Of a stretch of 64,000 nucleotides of DNA, positions 7,642-18,118 are shown piece after piece. The position numbers were made by a program, and so were the translations under genes. Source of the stretch: an uncultured Cetobacterium sp. (lineage in GTDB: Bacteria; Fusobacteriota; Fusobacteriia; Fusobacteriales; Fusobacteriaceae); assembly GCA_949293295.1 (NCBI GenBank), contig CASFCG010000005.1:1-64000 (forward strand), read 5' to 3'. Under the pieces are notes generated by a model, which was not told the origin of the DNA, did no database searches, and saw only the letters and a list, made by a program, of their open reading frames with translations. Numbering within the stretch: position 1 is the first letter of the stretch; each line of letters starts with the position of its first letter.

Positions 7642-8928
7642 TCACTCTACATATTCAAACTCTGTATCTGCAATCCTAATTGTATCCCCGTCTTCAACTC
7701 CAGCTTCTTTTAATGCCTCTTCCAATCCCAAGTTTCTCAACATATGCAAAAATGTGATTAATGATTCATCATCATGAGTTATGATATACTTAGCTAAAAC
7801 ACCATCAACTACTGAACCATCAACTATAAACACACCTTCCTCATCTTGGGTTATCTCAAACATCTCTTTATCTATCTTATTAGATTTCAAAACCTCGACA
7901 ATATCTGTTTCCTCTTCAAGTTCCTCTCTCTCCGTTTTCTGTAAAATATGCCAAGTATCATTTAAAACCTCTTTTAGTCCCTCACCTAATATAACAGATA
8001 TTGGATATACTCGTATTCCTCTCTCTTCAACATATTTTTTAAACTGTTCATATTTTTCCATATCCCAAATTAAATCCATCTTGTTTGCCAAGACAATCTG
8101 TTGTTTTTTAGACAATCTCTCACTGAACTTTGTTAACTCGTTATTTATCTTCTCAAAATCCTCTACAGGTTCTCTTCCCTCTATCCCTGCTACATCAACA
8201 ATATGATATATCATTTTACATCTCTCAATATGTTTTAAAAACTTATCTCCCAGTCCAATTCCCTCATGGGCTCCCTCTATAAGACCAGGGATATCTGCTA
8301 CGACGAAAGACCTTTCCTCTCCCAATCTTACAACCCCCAATTTAGGCTCTAAAGTTGTAAAATGATAGTTCCCAACTTTTGATTTAGCAGCTGAAATCTT
8401 ATTAATCAAACTTGACTTTCCTACAGAGGGATAACCTACTAATGCTACATCTGCTAATAACTTTAATTCCAACTTAACTTTTAATTCAACTCCCTCTTTT
8501 CCCTTTCCTGCCATTGTTGGAGTCCTTCTGACAGAGGTTTTAAAATTTGTATTTCCTAAACCTCCTTTTCCTCCTCTTAATAAAACTCTCTCCTCTCCTT
8601 GTACATTCATATCCAATAATAGTTTTCCTGTCTCAAAATCTCTAACTTGAGTACCAACTGGAACTTTAATTATCAGATTCTCTCCGTTTTTTCCGAACAT
8701 ATTTTTTTTAGCTCCATTTCCACCGTTCTCGGCTTGGAAAAGTTTCTTATATTTAAAATCAATCAAAGTATTAATATTTGAATCGGCTACGAAGATAATA
8801 TCTCCGCCTCTTCCTCCATCTCCTCCATCCGGTCCACCAAATTGAACAAATTTTTCTCTTCTAAATGTTGCAGCCCCGTCACCACCATTTCCAGCTTTTA
8901 CTGTAATTACTACTTCATCTATAAACAC
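7642..8928 (-). CDS. obgE: Obg GTPase (ribosome assembly/stress)
   Basis: The 428-residue protein has the three-part Obg layout: a glycine-rich Obg domain (about 1-157), a G domain with GYPSVGKSS and DIPGLIEGA, and a C-terminal OCT domain of about 75 residues. The OCT domain marks the longer Firmicutes-type ObgE/CgtA. The protein binds the 50S subunit and takes part in ribosome maturation. It has its own promoter at 8983-9011 and precedes miaA. Confidence 0.96.
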   Translation of the reverse strand: MFIDEVVITVKAGNGGDGAATFRREKFVQFGGPDGGDGGRGGDIIFVADSNINTLIDFKYKKLFQAENGGNGAKKNMFGKNGENLIIKVPVGTQVRDFETGKLLLDMNVQGEERVLLRGGKGGLGNTNFKTSVRRTPTMAGKGKEGVELKVKLELKLLADVALVGYPSVGKSSLINKISAAKSKVGNYHFTTLEPKLGVVRLGEERSFVVADIPGLIEGAHEGIGLGDKFLKHIERCKMIYHIVDVAGIEGREPVEDFEKINNELTKFSERLSKKQQIVLANKMDLIWDMEKYEQFKKYVEERGIRVYPISVILGEGLKEVLNDTWHILQKTEREELEEETDIVEVLKSNKIDKEMFEITQDEEGVFIVDGSVVDGVLAKYIITHDDESLITFLHMLRNLGLEEALKEAGVEDGDTIRIADTEFEYVE

Positions 8929-8982
8929 AACATCCTCCTAAAATCTATAAAATCAAGCTCTATTCTACTTTTTTATTGTAAT

Positions 8983-9011
8983 ATTGTACAATTTTTTAGA
9001 CTATTTTGCAA
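8983..9011 (-). promoter_or_regulatory. Promoter of obgE-miaA
   Basis: On the minus strand TTGCAA (9006-9011) and TACAAT (8983-8988) are 17 bases apart, about 55 bases before the obgE start. Confidence 0.65.
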
Positions 9012-9031
9012 TTTATTTTAAATCTCCTATT

Positions 9032-11839
9032 CTACTCTCCCCATAAATATCTATATAATCCGCTATCCACCACATTTTTTAACTTTAAATCATACATTAC
9101 AACAGATATTCCTTGCTTATCTTTAATCTCCTCAAAATCTATCACTTTTTCAATCTCTCCCAGATAATAAAAATTCTCTCCATTTTTCTTTTTAGCAAAA
9201 AGGTGAAGAGTATAAAAATTTTCTGCAACTCTTCCCTCTTTCGTAAGTTTTCCATCTCTTTTTAGATATCTATTTGATTTCGAAAACCATTTTATGGTGT
9301 CTCTATTTTTTATCCTGTTATCATATATATCAAAACTGTTATCTATAGTTATGAATAAACACCCCACTCGACTTTCATCAATCAAAGTATAACCACTCAC
9401 TTGATATCCATTATTATAATCTAAATTTAAATACCAAAACCCCTCCTCTTTTGTGTATTCTTTATGCAAAATAATTGTTTTTTCTGTCTGTTGTGGATAA
9501 TACTTTCCGCAAAATTTTAAATTATAACTTATAATATCCAAAACTAAGTTTCTAAAATAATCATTCTTTTCAAAAAATTCTCTAAATTTTCTATCTAAAA
9601 TATAGTTTCCGTCTATTTTTTCTAAAATTGCAGGATATTTTTTCACAACACTATAGCTCGTAAAAATCTCTTTTGCCAGATGTTTTACAGCATTCAAAAT
9701 ATTTTCACTTTGATTTTGTAAGTTATACTGTTTACTTAACCTATTCTCAATTCTCTCAATAGAAAACTCCCCATTCTCAATACACTCCTCTAAAACTATC
9801 ATCTCATGCACTCTTTTTGCTGGAGTAAATATTGTAGATAAAAATCTTAAATACTCCCTCTCCTCTTTAGATATTATCTTTCTCTTCTCAGGGTAAAACA
9901 ACTCTATAATCTCATCATAACTTTTCTTATACTCTAGTATTACAGCTGGTTCAATCATATTGTTAATGAAAAAATCACATAAATATGGTATTCTACCTAA
10001 TTTTTTCTCTAAATACTTGAAATCCCTCTCTATATTTTTCTTCGTTGAAAAACTGCTCTCTCCTATATTCTTAATTATTCTTTCTTTTGCTATCTCTTCA
10101 AATGTGATACTACTTTCACCTGGTATCAAATCGGTTCCATTTTGCAAAAATCTTCGCATGTTGTCCTTATTATAGCTATTATCTTGTGATATAGCTATCG
10201 GTATCAAAAAATTCTTTTCATAGTTTCCTATAAAATCAATTATAACTAAAAACTCTTTCCCCTGATGATGTCTCAATCCTCGACCTAATTGTTGAATATA
10301 TACAATTGAAGAGCTTGTTGGTCTTAACATTATCACCTGATTTATGCACGGAATATCCACTCCTTCATTAAATATATCCACTGTTAAAATATACTCAATC
10401 TCTCCTCTTTCAAAACTCTTAATCGTATTCTCTCTGATTTCATCGTTATCTTCACTCGATAAAAAAACTGCCTTTGCTCCTCTATCACTTAACTTTTCTG
10501 CTAAAATTTTCCCCTCTTCAATTTTCGAAACAAATATCAATCCATGACATCTTTCTCCACTATACCCATAAAATCTGCTTTTTTCCAAAACATGTTCCAC
10601 TCTTTCATCCATAATAAGATGGTTTACAGTAGTCTTTTCATCTATAAGAACACCATCCACGTCTATATCCACTACACCAAAATAATGAAATGGACACAAT
10701 ATCTGCTCTTCTAAAGCCTGATGCAATCTTATTTCATAAGCAATGTTATAATCAAAAACCTTGAAAATATCGAAATTATCAGTTCTTTCAGGTGTTGCTG
10801 TCATTCCAAGCAAAAATTTTGGCTTAAAATAATTTAATATCTTTTGATAAGTTTTTGCTCCACTATGATGAACCTCATCTATTACTATATAATCAAAGTA
10901 ATCCCTTTTAAACTTTGTTAAATGTTCCTCCTTATTTAAAGTCTGAACCATTGCAAAAATGTAATCGCAGTTCAATTCTCCATCATAGATTCCAATTTTT
11001 TTATTTCTTATCAAAGTTTTATAAGTTTGTTTTGCCCTCTCTAAAATAGTTCTTCTATGAGCTAAAAATAACATCCTCTTAGGTTTTACTTTCTGAACAT
11101 CAAATCCGCTTAAATAGGTCTTTCCCGTCCCTGTTGCACTTATCAATAATCCTTTATTTGCTCCACGCTCTCTTAATTTTTCCAGATTTTCTATCGCTGC
11201 TCTCTGCATCAAATTTGGTGTTATTTGCTCCCTATCATCAAAATTTCCACTTTTTTGAATAAGCTCCTGATATCTATTATAGATAGTTGTATACTCCTCT
11301 AATTCTTTCAAATCCAGTCTCTTTAAACTGTCATAACTCCTGTAAAACTCCTTCAAAACACTATTTACAATCTCTCCTGTTTCCATTGAGCTGATTTTTA
11401 AATTCCATTCGAAATTAGTTGTTAAAGCAGATGCTGTTAAATTACTACTTCCTATTATTATATTCCACTTATCTCCTTTTTTAAAAAAGTATCCTTTTGC
11501 ATGAAAACTTTTGCCTCTCAGTAATCTCAAATCTATATTTGAAAACTCAAGAATCCTTTTTAGTGCTTTGGGCTGAGTAAAATTCTGATAATCCCCTGTT
11601 AAAATATACCCTTTTACGCCTCTCTTTTCAAGCTTTTTTAATGTTTCAAGAAGCAGAGTTACTCCTCCCTCCGTTATAAATGCAACAGAAATAACAAACT
11701 CATCACAATTTTCAAACTCTTCCCTTAATTTTGAAATTATCTTCTCTTTTCCATTAGATAAAAGAGTGTGTCTATATTCTCTCCCAGAATCTATATCTTT
11801 ATCTATCAAACTTGTCCTTATACTTTCTAAAATACTCAT
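9032..11839 (-). CDS. PLD-domain DEAD/DEAH helicase with DUF3427-like C-terminus
   Basis: I start this gene at the ATG at 11839 (935 residues), which has an AGAGGAAAG ribosome site; a longer frame from a TTG at 11875 lacks one. The N-terminal part is a phospholipase D-like nuclease domain with an HAK-x-YFF...GSSN motif. It is followed by a superfamily 2 helicase with ATGTGKTYL and DEVHH boxes and a helicase C domain ending in QLGRGLRHH. The remaining 350 or so residues resemble DUF3427. Such proteins occur widely and are thought to act on DNA in repair or defence; the role here is unproven. It stands alone. Confidence 0.88.
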   Translation of the reverse strand: MSILESIRTSLIDKDIDSGREYRHTLLSNGKEKIISKLREEFENCDEFVISVAFITEGGVTLLLETLKKLEKRGVKGYILTGDYQNFTQPKALKRILEFSNIDLRLLRGKSFHAKGYFFKKGDKWNIIIGSSNLTASALTTNFEWNLKISSMETGEIVNSVLKEFYRSYDSLKRLDLKELEEYTTIYNRYQELIQKSGNFDDREQITPNLMQRAAIENLEKLRERGANKGLLISATGTGKTYLSGFDVQKVKPKRMLFLAHRRTILERAKQTYKTLIRNKKIGIYDGELNCDYIFAMVQTLNKEEHLTKFKRDYFDYIVIDEVHHSGAKTYQKILNYFKPKFLLGMTATPERTDNFDIFKVFDYNIAYEIRLHQALEEQILCPFHYFGVVDIDVDGVLIDEKTTVNHLIMDERVEHVLEKSRFYGYSGERCHGLIFVSKIEEGKILAEKLSDRGAKAVFLSSEDNDEIRENTIKSFERGEIEYILTVDIFNEGVDIPCINQVIMLRPTSSSIVYIQQLGRGLRHHQGKEFLVIIDFIGNYEKNFLIPIAISQDNSYNKDNMRRFLQNGTDLIPGESSITFEEIAKERIIKNIGESSFSTKKNIERDFKYLEKKLGRIPYLCDFFINNMIEPAVILEYKKSYDEIIELFYPEKRKIISKEEREYLRFLSTIFTPAKRVHEMIVLEECIENGEFSIERIENRLSKQYNLQNQSENILNAVKHLAKEIFTSYSVVKKYPAILEKIDGNYILDRKFREFFEKNDYFRNLVLDIISYNLKFCGKYYPQQTEKTIILHKEYTKEEGFWYLNLDYNNGYQVSGYTLIDESRVGCLFITIDNSFDIYDNRIKNRDTIKWFSKSNRYLKRDGKLTKEGRVAENFYTLHLFAKKKNGENFYYLGEIEKVIDFEEIKDKQGISVVMYDLKLKNVVDSGLYRYLWGE

Positions 11840-12111
11840 AAAAACTTTCCTCTTTCCTTTTTTATTTCTATACAATATAATTTTACACTTTTTTTATAAA
11901 AAATAAAGAGTATAACTATTTTTTGTGCTAACCTTTCAAAATTTTCAATCTTAAACTAAACTTTTTTTATTTTTTGATAAAAATTTTTTCCATTTTCACA
12001 CACTATATTAAATAAAATTAACTCAATCACATCTTAAAACAGAATACCAAATTTAAAATAAAGTGTTATAAATCTTCACACTTAAATTTCACAAATCTGG
12101 TAAATTACTAA
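11840..12111. other. Gene-free divergent intergenic region
   Basis: This very AT-rich stretch separates the minus-strand helicase gene from the ptsH promoter. It holds the helicase leader (AGAGGAAAG near 11850). I see no convincing helicase promoter, no gene and no strong hairpin. Confidence 0.5.
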
Positions 12112-12140
12112 TTGACAAATTATGTAAAATTAAGTATCCT
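12112..12140 (+). promoter_or_regulatory. Candidate promoter of ptsH
   Basis: A perfect -35 TTGACA (12112-12117) is followed after 17 bases by TATCCT (12135-12140), 60 bases before the ptsH start. The -10 is imperfect. Confidence 0.55.
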
Positions 12141-12199
12141 ATGGGTGAGTTTTGATTAGGATACTGGAGAATAAAAAATTTATTAGAAGGGTGATAGTT

Positions 12200-12463
12200 A
12201 TGATAAGTAAAACAGTTGAAATTAAAAATGAAACAGGATTACATACAAGACCAGGAAATGAGTTCGTAAGCTTAGCAAAAACATTCTCATCACAAATTGA
12301 ATTGGAGAATGAAGAGGGAAAAAGAGTGAAAGGAACATCATTATTGAAATTATTATCACTAGGGGTAAAAAAAGGAGCAAAAATAACAGTTCATGCTTCA
12401 GGAGAGGATGAAAATGAAGCAGTTGAAAAGTTAGCGGATCTGTTAGAAAATTTAAAAGACTAA
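12200..12463 (+). CDS. ptsH: Phosphocarrier protein HPr
   Basis: The ATG at 12200 gives 87 residues, the usual HPr length; an upstream in-frame TTG at 12152 would add 16 residues with no family support. His15 lies in GLHTRPG and accepts phosphate from enzyme I before passing it to sugar permeases. The regulatory-serine position is retained in the GTSLLKLLSLG segment, which suggests control by HPr kinase, although no kinase gene is in view. ptsI follows after 159 bases. Confidence 0.95.
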   Translation: MISKTVEIKNETGLHTRPGNEFVSLAKTFSSQIELENEEGKRVKGTSLLKLLSLGVKKGAKITVHASGEDENEAVEKLADLLENLKD

Positions 12464-12622
12464 TTATTAAATAGATGTTTGTTGTAAAACTAACAGAGAG
12501 GATTCAGGTTCATAGTTTTTGTTATATATTTAGGGAAAGAACTACCCAGAAAGCTCGGAATTTTAATTCAAGAGTTTTCTAAATAAACAGTTCAGAAATA
12601 ATATTTAAGAGGTATAAAGCAT

Positions 12623-14362
12623 ATGAGAAAACACATAAAAGGGATTGATGCTTCCCCAGGTGTGGCTGTAGGGAAGGTGTTTTTATACAAAGAGGAAGAG
12701 CTTTTTATTGACAGAGGTGAATTTGAAAACACTGAAATACAAAAAGAAAGATTGATTGAAGGAAGAGAAAAGACAAAACAACAGCTCCTAAAAATAAGAG
12801 AAAAAACAGCTTTAAAACTTGGAGAGGATAAAGCAGCTATATTTGATGGACATATAACTTTGCTAGAGGATGAAGACCTTTTCGAAGAGGTTGAAGAGTT
12901 AATTGAAGAGGAAAAAATAAGTGCTGAAAATGCTCTAGAACAGGGAATTAGAGGATATTGTGATATGCTTTCCAATCTGGAAGATGAATACTTGAGAGAG
13001 AGAGCAGCAGATTTGAAAGATATCGCTAAAAGATGGCTTTATAATATAGCTGGAATAGATATAGTTGATTTATCTTCACTTCCTGAAAACTCTATCGTTG
13101 TTGCAAGAGACTTAACTCCATCAGATACAGCTCAATTAGACTTAAACAATGTTATTGCTTTCGTTACTGACATCGGAGGTAAAACAGCACACTCATCTAT
13201 AATGGCTCGTTCTTTAGAGATTCCAGCTGTTGTCGGAACTGGAAATATAACAGAATTGGTAAAAAATCGACAAGAGATTATTGTAGATGCTTTAACTGGG
13301 GATATTATAATAGAACCATCAGGAGAGGAAAAAACTACTTATCTTGAAAAGAGAAAAGCATATTTAGATGAGAAAGAGTTGTTAAAACAATTAAAGGATA
13401 AAAAAGCTATTTCTAAGGATGGAAAAGAGATAGGTGTCTGGGCAAATATTGGTTCACCTAACGATATCCAAGGTGTTCTTAAAAATGGAGCAAAAGGTAT
13501 AGGACTTTACAGAACTGAATTTCTATTCATGGCTAATGATAGATTTCCATCGGAAGAGGAACAGTTTGAAGCTTATAAAGTTGTAGCAGAGTCCATGAAA
13601 GATGAAGATGGAAACTATTATCCCGTAACAATTAGGACAATGGATATTGGAGGGGATAAATCACTGCCATATATGGAGTTACCTAAAGAGGAGAATCCTT
13701 TCTTGGGATGGAGAGCGTTGAGAATATGCTTGGATAGACCAGAGATATTGAAAACTCAATTCAGAGCACTTTTAAGAGCTTCAGCTTTTGGATATATTAA
13801 AATTATGCTTCCTATGGTAATATCGGTTGAGGAGTGTAGAAAAGCTAAAGCGTTGCTTGAAGAGTGTAAAAAAGAGTTACGAGAAGAGGGAGTAAAGTTT
13901 GATGAAAACATTCAACTTGGAATAATGATTGAAACACCAGCAACAGCTTTTAGAGCTAAATATTTTGCTAAAGAGGTGGATTTCTTCTCAATTGGAACAA
14001 ATGACTTAACTCAATATACTTTGGCTGTAGATAGAGGAAATGAAAAGATATCGAATCTATATGATACCTACAATCCTGGAGTTCTAGCTGCTATAAAATC
14101 TGCAATTGATGGAGCTCATGAGGGTGGAATTACAATATCTATGTGCGGAGAGTTTGCAGGAGAAGCAAGAGCAACAGCAGTACTATTTGGAATGGGATTG
14201 GACGCATTTTCAATGTCAGCTATATCTGTTGCAAAAGTTAAGAAAAATATATTGGAATTAGATTCCAAAATAGCTCAAGAATTAGTCGCAAAAGTTTTAG
14301 AAAAATCTACTACCGAAGAGGTTTTAGAAGAGATAGATAGATTTAATCAAAAATATCTATAA
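12623..14362 (+). CDS. ptsI: PTS enzyme I
   Basis: The 579-residue protein transfers phosphate from phosphoenolpyruvate to HPr. The N-terminal HPr-binding helical domain is followed by the phosphohistidine loop GGKTAHSSIMARS with His190. Next comes the PEP-binding TIM barrel with GLYRTEFLFM, RTMDIGGDK, the SIGTNDLTQY segment and the CGE catalytic Cys region. All expected motifs are present. A GAGG ribosome site lies before the ATG. ptsH lies upstream and a shared bidirectional terminator downstream. Confidence 0.97.
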   Translation: MRKHIKGIDASPGVAVGKVFLYKEEELFIDRGEFENTEIQKERLIEGREKTKQQLLKIREKTALKLGEDKAAIFDGHITLLEDEDLFEEVEELIEEEKISAENALEQGIRGYCDMLSNLEDEYLRERAADLKDIAKRWLYNIAGIDIVDLSSLPENSIVVARDLTPSDTAQLDLNNVIAFVTDIGGKTAHSSIMARSLEIPAVVGTGNITELVKNRQEIIVDALTGDIIIEPSGEEKTTYLEKRKAYLDEKELLKQLKDKKAISKDGKEIGVWANIGSPNDIQGVLKNGAKGIGLYRTEFLFMANDRFPSEEEQFEAYKVVAESMKDEDGNYYPVTIRTMDIGGDKSLPYMELPKEENPFLGWRALRICLDRPEILKTQFRALLRASAFGYIKIMLPMVISVEECRKAKALLEECKKELREEGVKFDENIQLGIMIETPATAFRAKYFAKEVDFFSIGTNDLTQYTLAVDRGNEKISNLYDTYNPGVLAAIKSAIDGAHEGGITISMCGEFAGEARATAVLFGMGLDAFSMSAISVAKVKKNILELDSKIAQELVAKVLEKSTTEEVLEEIDRFNQKYL

Positions 14363-14371
14363 TTATTTAAT

Positions 14372-14421
14372 AAAAAACACTCTGATTTCACTTCCAGTGA
14401 ATTTTAATCAGAGTATTTTTT
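14372..14421. terminator. Bidirectional intrinsic terminator between ptsI and the uronide operon
   Basis: ACTCTGATT (14379-14387) pairs perfectly with AATCAGAGT (14406-14414). A tracts on the left and T tracts on the right let it end both ptsI (+) and the GH31 gene (-). Confidence 0.85.
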
Positions 14422-14426
14422 ATTTT

Positions 14427-16784
14427 TTAATTTCGTATTATTTTAATCGCTCTTTCTCTATTATCAATCACTTCTATATTGTAGTTTTCCTGTATAAACT
14501 GAGAATCTCCAGATGGTTCTATTTTTATCTCTACAGAAGTTTTTGTTGTCTTAAGAGTAACCTTTATATTTGCGTATTTTCCTTTTTTATACTCTTGTGT
14601 CTCACCATCATCTTCAAATGAAACATAAGTTGTTTCACCCTCTATATCATGAGCATAAACTACAAACCCTCTCTCATCCTTATCTTTACTCTCAAAAGTA
14701 TAATCAGTCGTATTTATAGGAATGATTGCTCCCTCTTTTATCATTAAAGGAAATGTATTCAAATCAGCATCAACTATAATCTCTTTTCCTCCTTCAAAAA
14801 TCTCATTTGTGTTATAGTTATACCATGCGTTTCCTTTTGGAAGATAGATTTTTCTTTTTCTTTCACCTTGATTAACTACAGATGCAACTAGTAGATACTC
14901 TCCTAATAAAAATTCATCATTTTCATTAAAAGTATTCTTATCATTCTCATACTTGTAGAATGTTGGCATCATAATCGGAGTATATTCTGTATGTGCTTTA
15001 TATATTAGATTATAGATATATGGTGTTATTTTTCTTCTAAAATCCATCGCCTTTTTAATCTGTGGCATCACTTCAGGATACATCCAAGGCACATTTACAG
15101 TTTTATCATCGTTCCAAGAGTGAATTGTAAATCTTGGATAGAAAATTCCATTTTGTACCCATCTTACAAATAATTCTGAATCTGGAGCTAATCCGGAAAA
15201 TCCACCAACATCATGCCCTAAATTATAGACTCCCGACAAAGATAATCCAATCGCCATATAGTTGTTAAATCTAAGTGTCTTCCATTCTGTTCTATTATCT
15301 CCTGTCCATGTTTGTACATATCTTTGAATTCCTGGACATCCTGACCTAGATATTAAATAAGGTCTCGTATTTGGAGCAAACTCTTTTTGTGCCGCAAAAG
15401 AGCTCTTTAGCATTAAAAGTGTTTGTATGGGTCTAATTAGCCCAATATCAATTCCTTTTCCAAATCCATTACATCTTGCTTTTGAATCCCAAACCTCATA
15501 TTCATTATTATCATTCCAAGTTGAATCTATCCCATACTCTAATAATTGTTCTTTCACATTATTTTTCCACCAATCAAAAGCCTCTTTATTAGTGAAATCA
15601 ATATATGCTCCTGTATCATCCCAGAACTGTACTAATTCTGGTTCTTCACTTTTTGCTTCTTTTACAAAAAGTCCCTTTTTTCTCATCTCTTCAAATTTAG
15701 GATGGTCATTTAAAAATCCTGGTTTTATATTTGCACAAAGCTTCACACCATTTTTATGAAAATGCTCTGTAAATCTATGAATATCTGGGAATTTATCCCT
15801 GTTCCAGTTAAATACATATCTTTTATCTCCTATCGAAGTATATCCAGAAGATAACTGAAATGATGAACAAGGAATATTATGTATTTTACAGTCATCTAAA
15901 AATTTATTTAAAAGCTTTTGGGATTCCGGTAAATCTGTATAAGTCATTGTTGAACCTGAATAACCTATACTCCATTTAGGAGAAAATATTGTTTTCCCTG
16001 TTAGCCATGAAAATCTTTCAGTTACTTTATTTATACTTGGTCCAGCTATAACATAGTAGTCTAAATCTCCATCTTCAGCTTCAAAATATCTATATAATCC
16101 ATGATAATTATCTAACTCTGTCCCCATCTCAAAAATAACAGTTGAAGTATTATCATAAAATATTCCAAAAGAGTATTTTGTTTCTGGGTTTCTTGTAATA
16201 TAGAATGGAATATGTTTGTAAAGAGGGTCAGAATATTCTGCATCATAACCCATAGGGTCTACATTCTGCATCTTCATTCTTCTAAAATGTTTATTTACTT
16301 TTCCTGTTCTCTCTCCAAACCCAAAATATTGTTCACATAATTTTCTTTCTAAATAGTGGTAGATTTTATCTCCCCAATATCCAAAATTATAAGCTTGTGT
16401 CTTTCTATCTTGAGCTATTTTTACCCATTGATTTTCCAATTTCCCGAACCATTCTATCTTAAAACCATCCAAGTCAATTTTCAATCTTAGGTCTTTTGTT
16501 TCTATCTCTGCAACTTTATTTTTAATCTCAAACTTATACTTCGGTAAACTATACAACGAATGGTCAAATCTATCTCTTCCCTCAATATTTACATCCTCTT
16601 GCCCCGGAGATATGGTCCACGTCTTCTCTAATCTAAGTTTATTATTTTTAACAAATGTTACTTTTACTATATCATCCTCTAATATCGAAATTTTAGCCTC
16701 TAAACTCTCATTCTCTAGTTTGAATGTTATTATATTATCCTTTTCATTTATCAATTCAAAAAAATAATTTTTTTTGATTCCCAT
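14427..16784 (-). CDS. GH31 family alpha-glycosidase
   Basis: The start is set at the ATG at 16784 (785 residues) because GGAGGAG overlaps the alternative Met four codons upstream. The N-terminal beta-sandwich is followed by a GH31 barrel. The nucleophile is Asp425 in the STWNDNNEYE segment and the acid/base is Asp496 in TWTGDN. GH31 enzymes include alpha-glucosidases and alpha-xylosidases. As the last gene of a uronide operon it may trim alpha-linked sugars from glycans or glycoconjugates carrying glucuronate, but its substrate cannot be read from sequence. No signal peptide is seen, so it is probably cytoplasmic. Confidence 0.88.
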   Translation of the reverse strand: MGIKKNYFFELINEKDNIITFKLENESLEAKISILEDDIVKVTFVKNNKLRLEKTWTISPGQEDVNIEGRDRFDHSLYSLPKYKFEIKNKVAEIETKDLRLKIDLDGFKIEWFGKLENQWVKIAQDRKTQAYNFGYWGDKIYHYLERKLCEQYFGFGERTGKVNKHFRRMKMQNVDPMGYDAEYSDPLYKHIPFYITRNPETKYSFGIFYDNTSTVIFEMGTELDNYHGLYRYFEAEDGDLDYYVIAGPSINKVTERFSWLTGKTIFSPKWSIGYSGSTMTYTDLPESQKLLNKFLDDCKIHNIPCSSFQLSSGYTSIGDKRYVFNWNRDKFPDIHRFTEHFHKNGVKLCANIKPGFLNDHPKFEEMRKKGLFVKEAKSEEPELVQFWDDTGAYIDFTNKEAFDWWKNNVKEQLLEYGIDSTWNDNNEYEVWDSKARCNGFGKGIDIGLIRPIQTLLMLKSSFAAQKEFAPNTRPYLISRSGCPGIQRYVQTWTGDNRTEWKTLRFNNYMAIGLSLSGVYNLGHDVGGFSGLAPDSELFVRWVQNGIFYPRFTIHSWNDDKTVNVPWMYPEVMPQIKKAMDFRRKITPYIYNLIYKAHTEYTPIMMPTFYKYENDKNTFNENDEFLLGEYLLVASVVNQGERKRKIYLPKGNAWYNYNTNEIFEGGKEIIVDADLNTFPLMIKEGAIIPINTTDYTFESKDKDERGFVVYAHDIEGETTYVSFEDDGETQEYKKGKYANIKVTLKTTKTSVEIKIEPSGDSQFIQENYNIEVIDNRERAIKIIRN

Positions 16785-16812
16785 AATCTCCTCCAAAACT
16801 ACTAATTTATCC

Positions 16813-18117
16813 CTATTTTATGAATCCACCTAATGTAGGAAGATATAAAGAAAGTGCTGGAATATATGTAACTAACATAAGAACTCCTATTATGACAATA
16901 TAATATCTCAATAGCTCTCCTATAACATCTTCTATTTTCAGTTTTCCAACTCTTGCACCTATAAATAAAGTATTTCCAACTGGAGGAGTGATATTTCCTA
17001 TACACAGATTAAATATCAAAATAACTCCAAAATGAACAGGACTCATTCCAAAAGATTTTACTATTGGTAAGAAAATTGGAGTAAATATTAAAATAGCAGG
17101 TGTTACATCCATAAATGTTCCTATGAACAGTAATAAAATATTTATAAGCAATAAAATTAAATATTTATTCTCAGTTAAACCTAAAATTAATCCTGAAATC
17201 GCTTGCGGTACACCTGTAAAAGCTAATACCCATGACATTATTGTTGATACACCTATCAAAAATATTATTATTCCTGTTATTTTAGCACTCTCAGCAAATA
17301 TTTTAATTAACTCTTTTAATTTCAAGCTTCTATAAAATACCATTGAGAGAATAAGTGTATAAACAACTGCAACTATAGACCCTTCTGTTGGAGTAAAAAT
17401 CCCTTTTATAATACCTCCAATAACTATAATTATAAGTGCTAATGCAGGTAAAGCATCTAAGAAAGTAACTAATATCAACTTTAATCTAAAGCTATTCGTT
17501 GATTTCATCCCTCTTTTTTTACAAAGATATAAAGTTAATATCATGCATCCTAATCCCCACAATATTCCAGGTAGGTATCCCGCCATAAATAAAGCTGCTA
17601 CAGAGGTTCCACCACTCACTAGTGAATATACGATAAACGCATTTGTTGGAGGAATTAATAAACCTGTTGGAGCTGAAGCTATATTAACTGCTGCTCCTAA
17701 CTTTTTATCATACCCTTCCTCTTCTTCCATTGGTAACAAAATTCCACCCATAGCCGCACAAGCTGCCGTAGCTGACCCTGATATCGCTCCAAACATCATA
17801 TTAGCTAAAACATTAGTTTGCATCAATGAACCTGGTACCTTACCTGTCAATGATTGTGCAAAAGCCACTAATTTTTTAGCAATTCCTCCCTGATTCATTA
17901 TATTTCCCGCAAGAATGAAAAACGGAATCGCTATTAAAGTAAAGCTTGATATCCCAGAAAATATCCTCTGAGCTCCAGTTACCAACGTATTATCAAATGC
18001 CAACGATGGTAAAATTGCCAAAATTGAAGATATACCTATACTAATTGCAATAGGAAGTCCTAGAAGTAATGTTATTATTAGCACTACAAACATAATTAAA
18101 GCTGTCGTTAATATCAT
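16813..18117 (-). CDS. dctM: TRAP transporter large permease (DctM type)
   Basis: This 434-residue, very hydrophobic protein has about 12 membrane segments and the typical TRAP large-subunit pattern, including AFAQSLTGKVPG and the GNITPPVGNTLF block near the C-terminus. With DctQ and DctP it imports an organic acid using a sodium gradient. Its start overlaps the dctQ stop region and has a GGAGGAAG site. Position between beta-glucuronidase and GH31 genes suggests free hexuronates as substrate, which is inference. Confidence 0.93.
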   Translation of the reverse strand: MILTTALIMFVVLIITLLLGLPIAISIGISSILAILPSLAFDNTLVTGAQRIFSGISSFTLIAIPFFILAGNIMNQGGIAKKLVAFAQSLTGKVPGSLMQTNVLANMMFGAISGSATAACAAMGGILLPMEEEEGYDKKLGAAVNIASAPTGLLIPPTNAFIVYSLVSGGTSVAALFMAGYLPGILWGLGCMILTLYLCKKRGMKSTNSFRLKLILVTFLDALPALALIIIVIGGIIKGIFTPTEGSIVAVVYTLILSMVFYRSLKLKELIKIFAESAKITGIIIFLIGVSTIMSWVLAFTGVPQAISGLILGLTENKYLILLLINILLLFIGTFMDVTPAILIFTPIFLPIVKSFGMSPVHFGVILIFNLCIGNITPPVGNTLFIGARVGKLKIEDVIGELLRYYIVIIGVLMLVTYIPALSLYLPTLGGFIK

Positions 18118-18118
18118 T

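Noticed and set aside
12464-12622. Possible tRNA or riboswitch between ptsH and ptsI (GGTTCA motif)
   Set aside because: No cloverleaf arms or conserved riboswitch core could be built.
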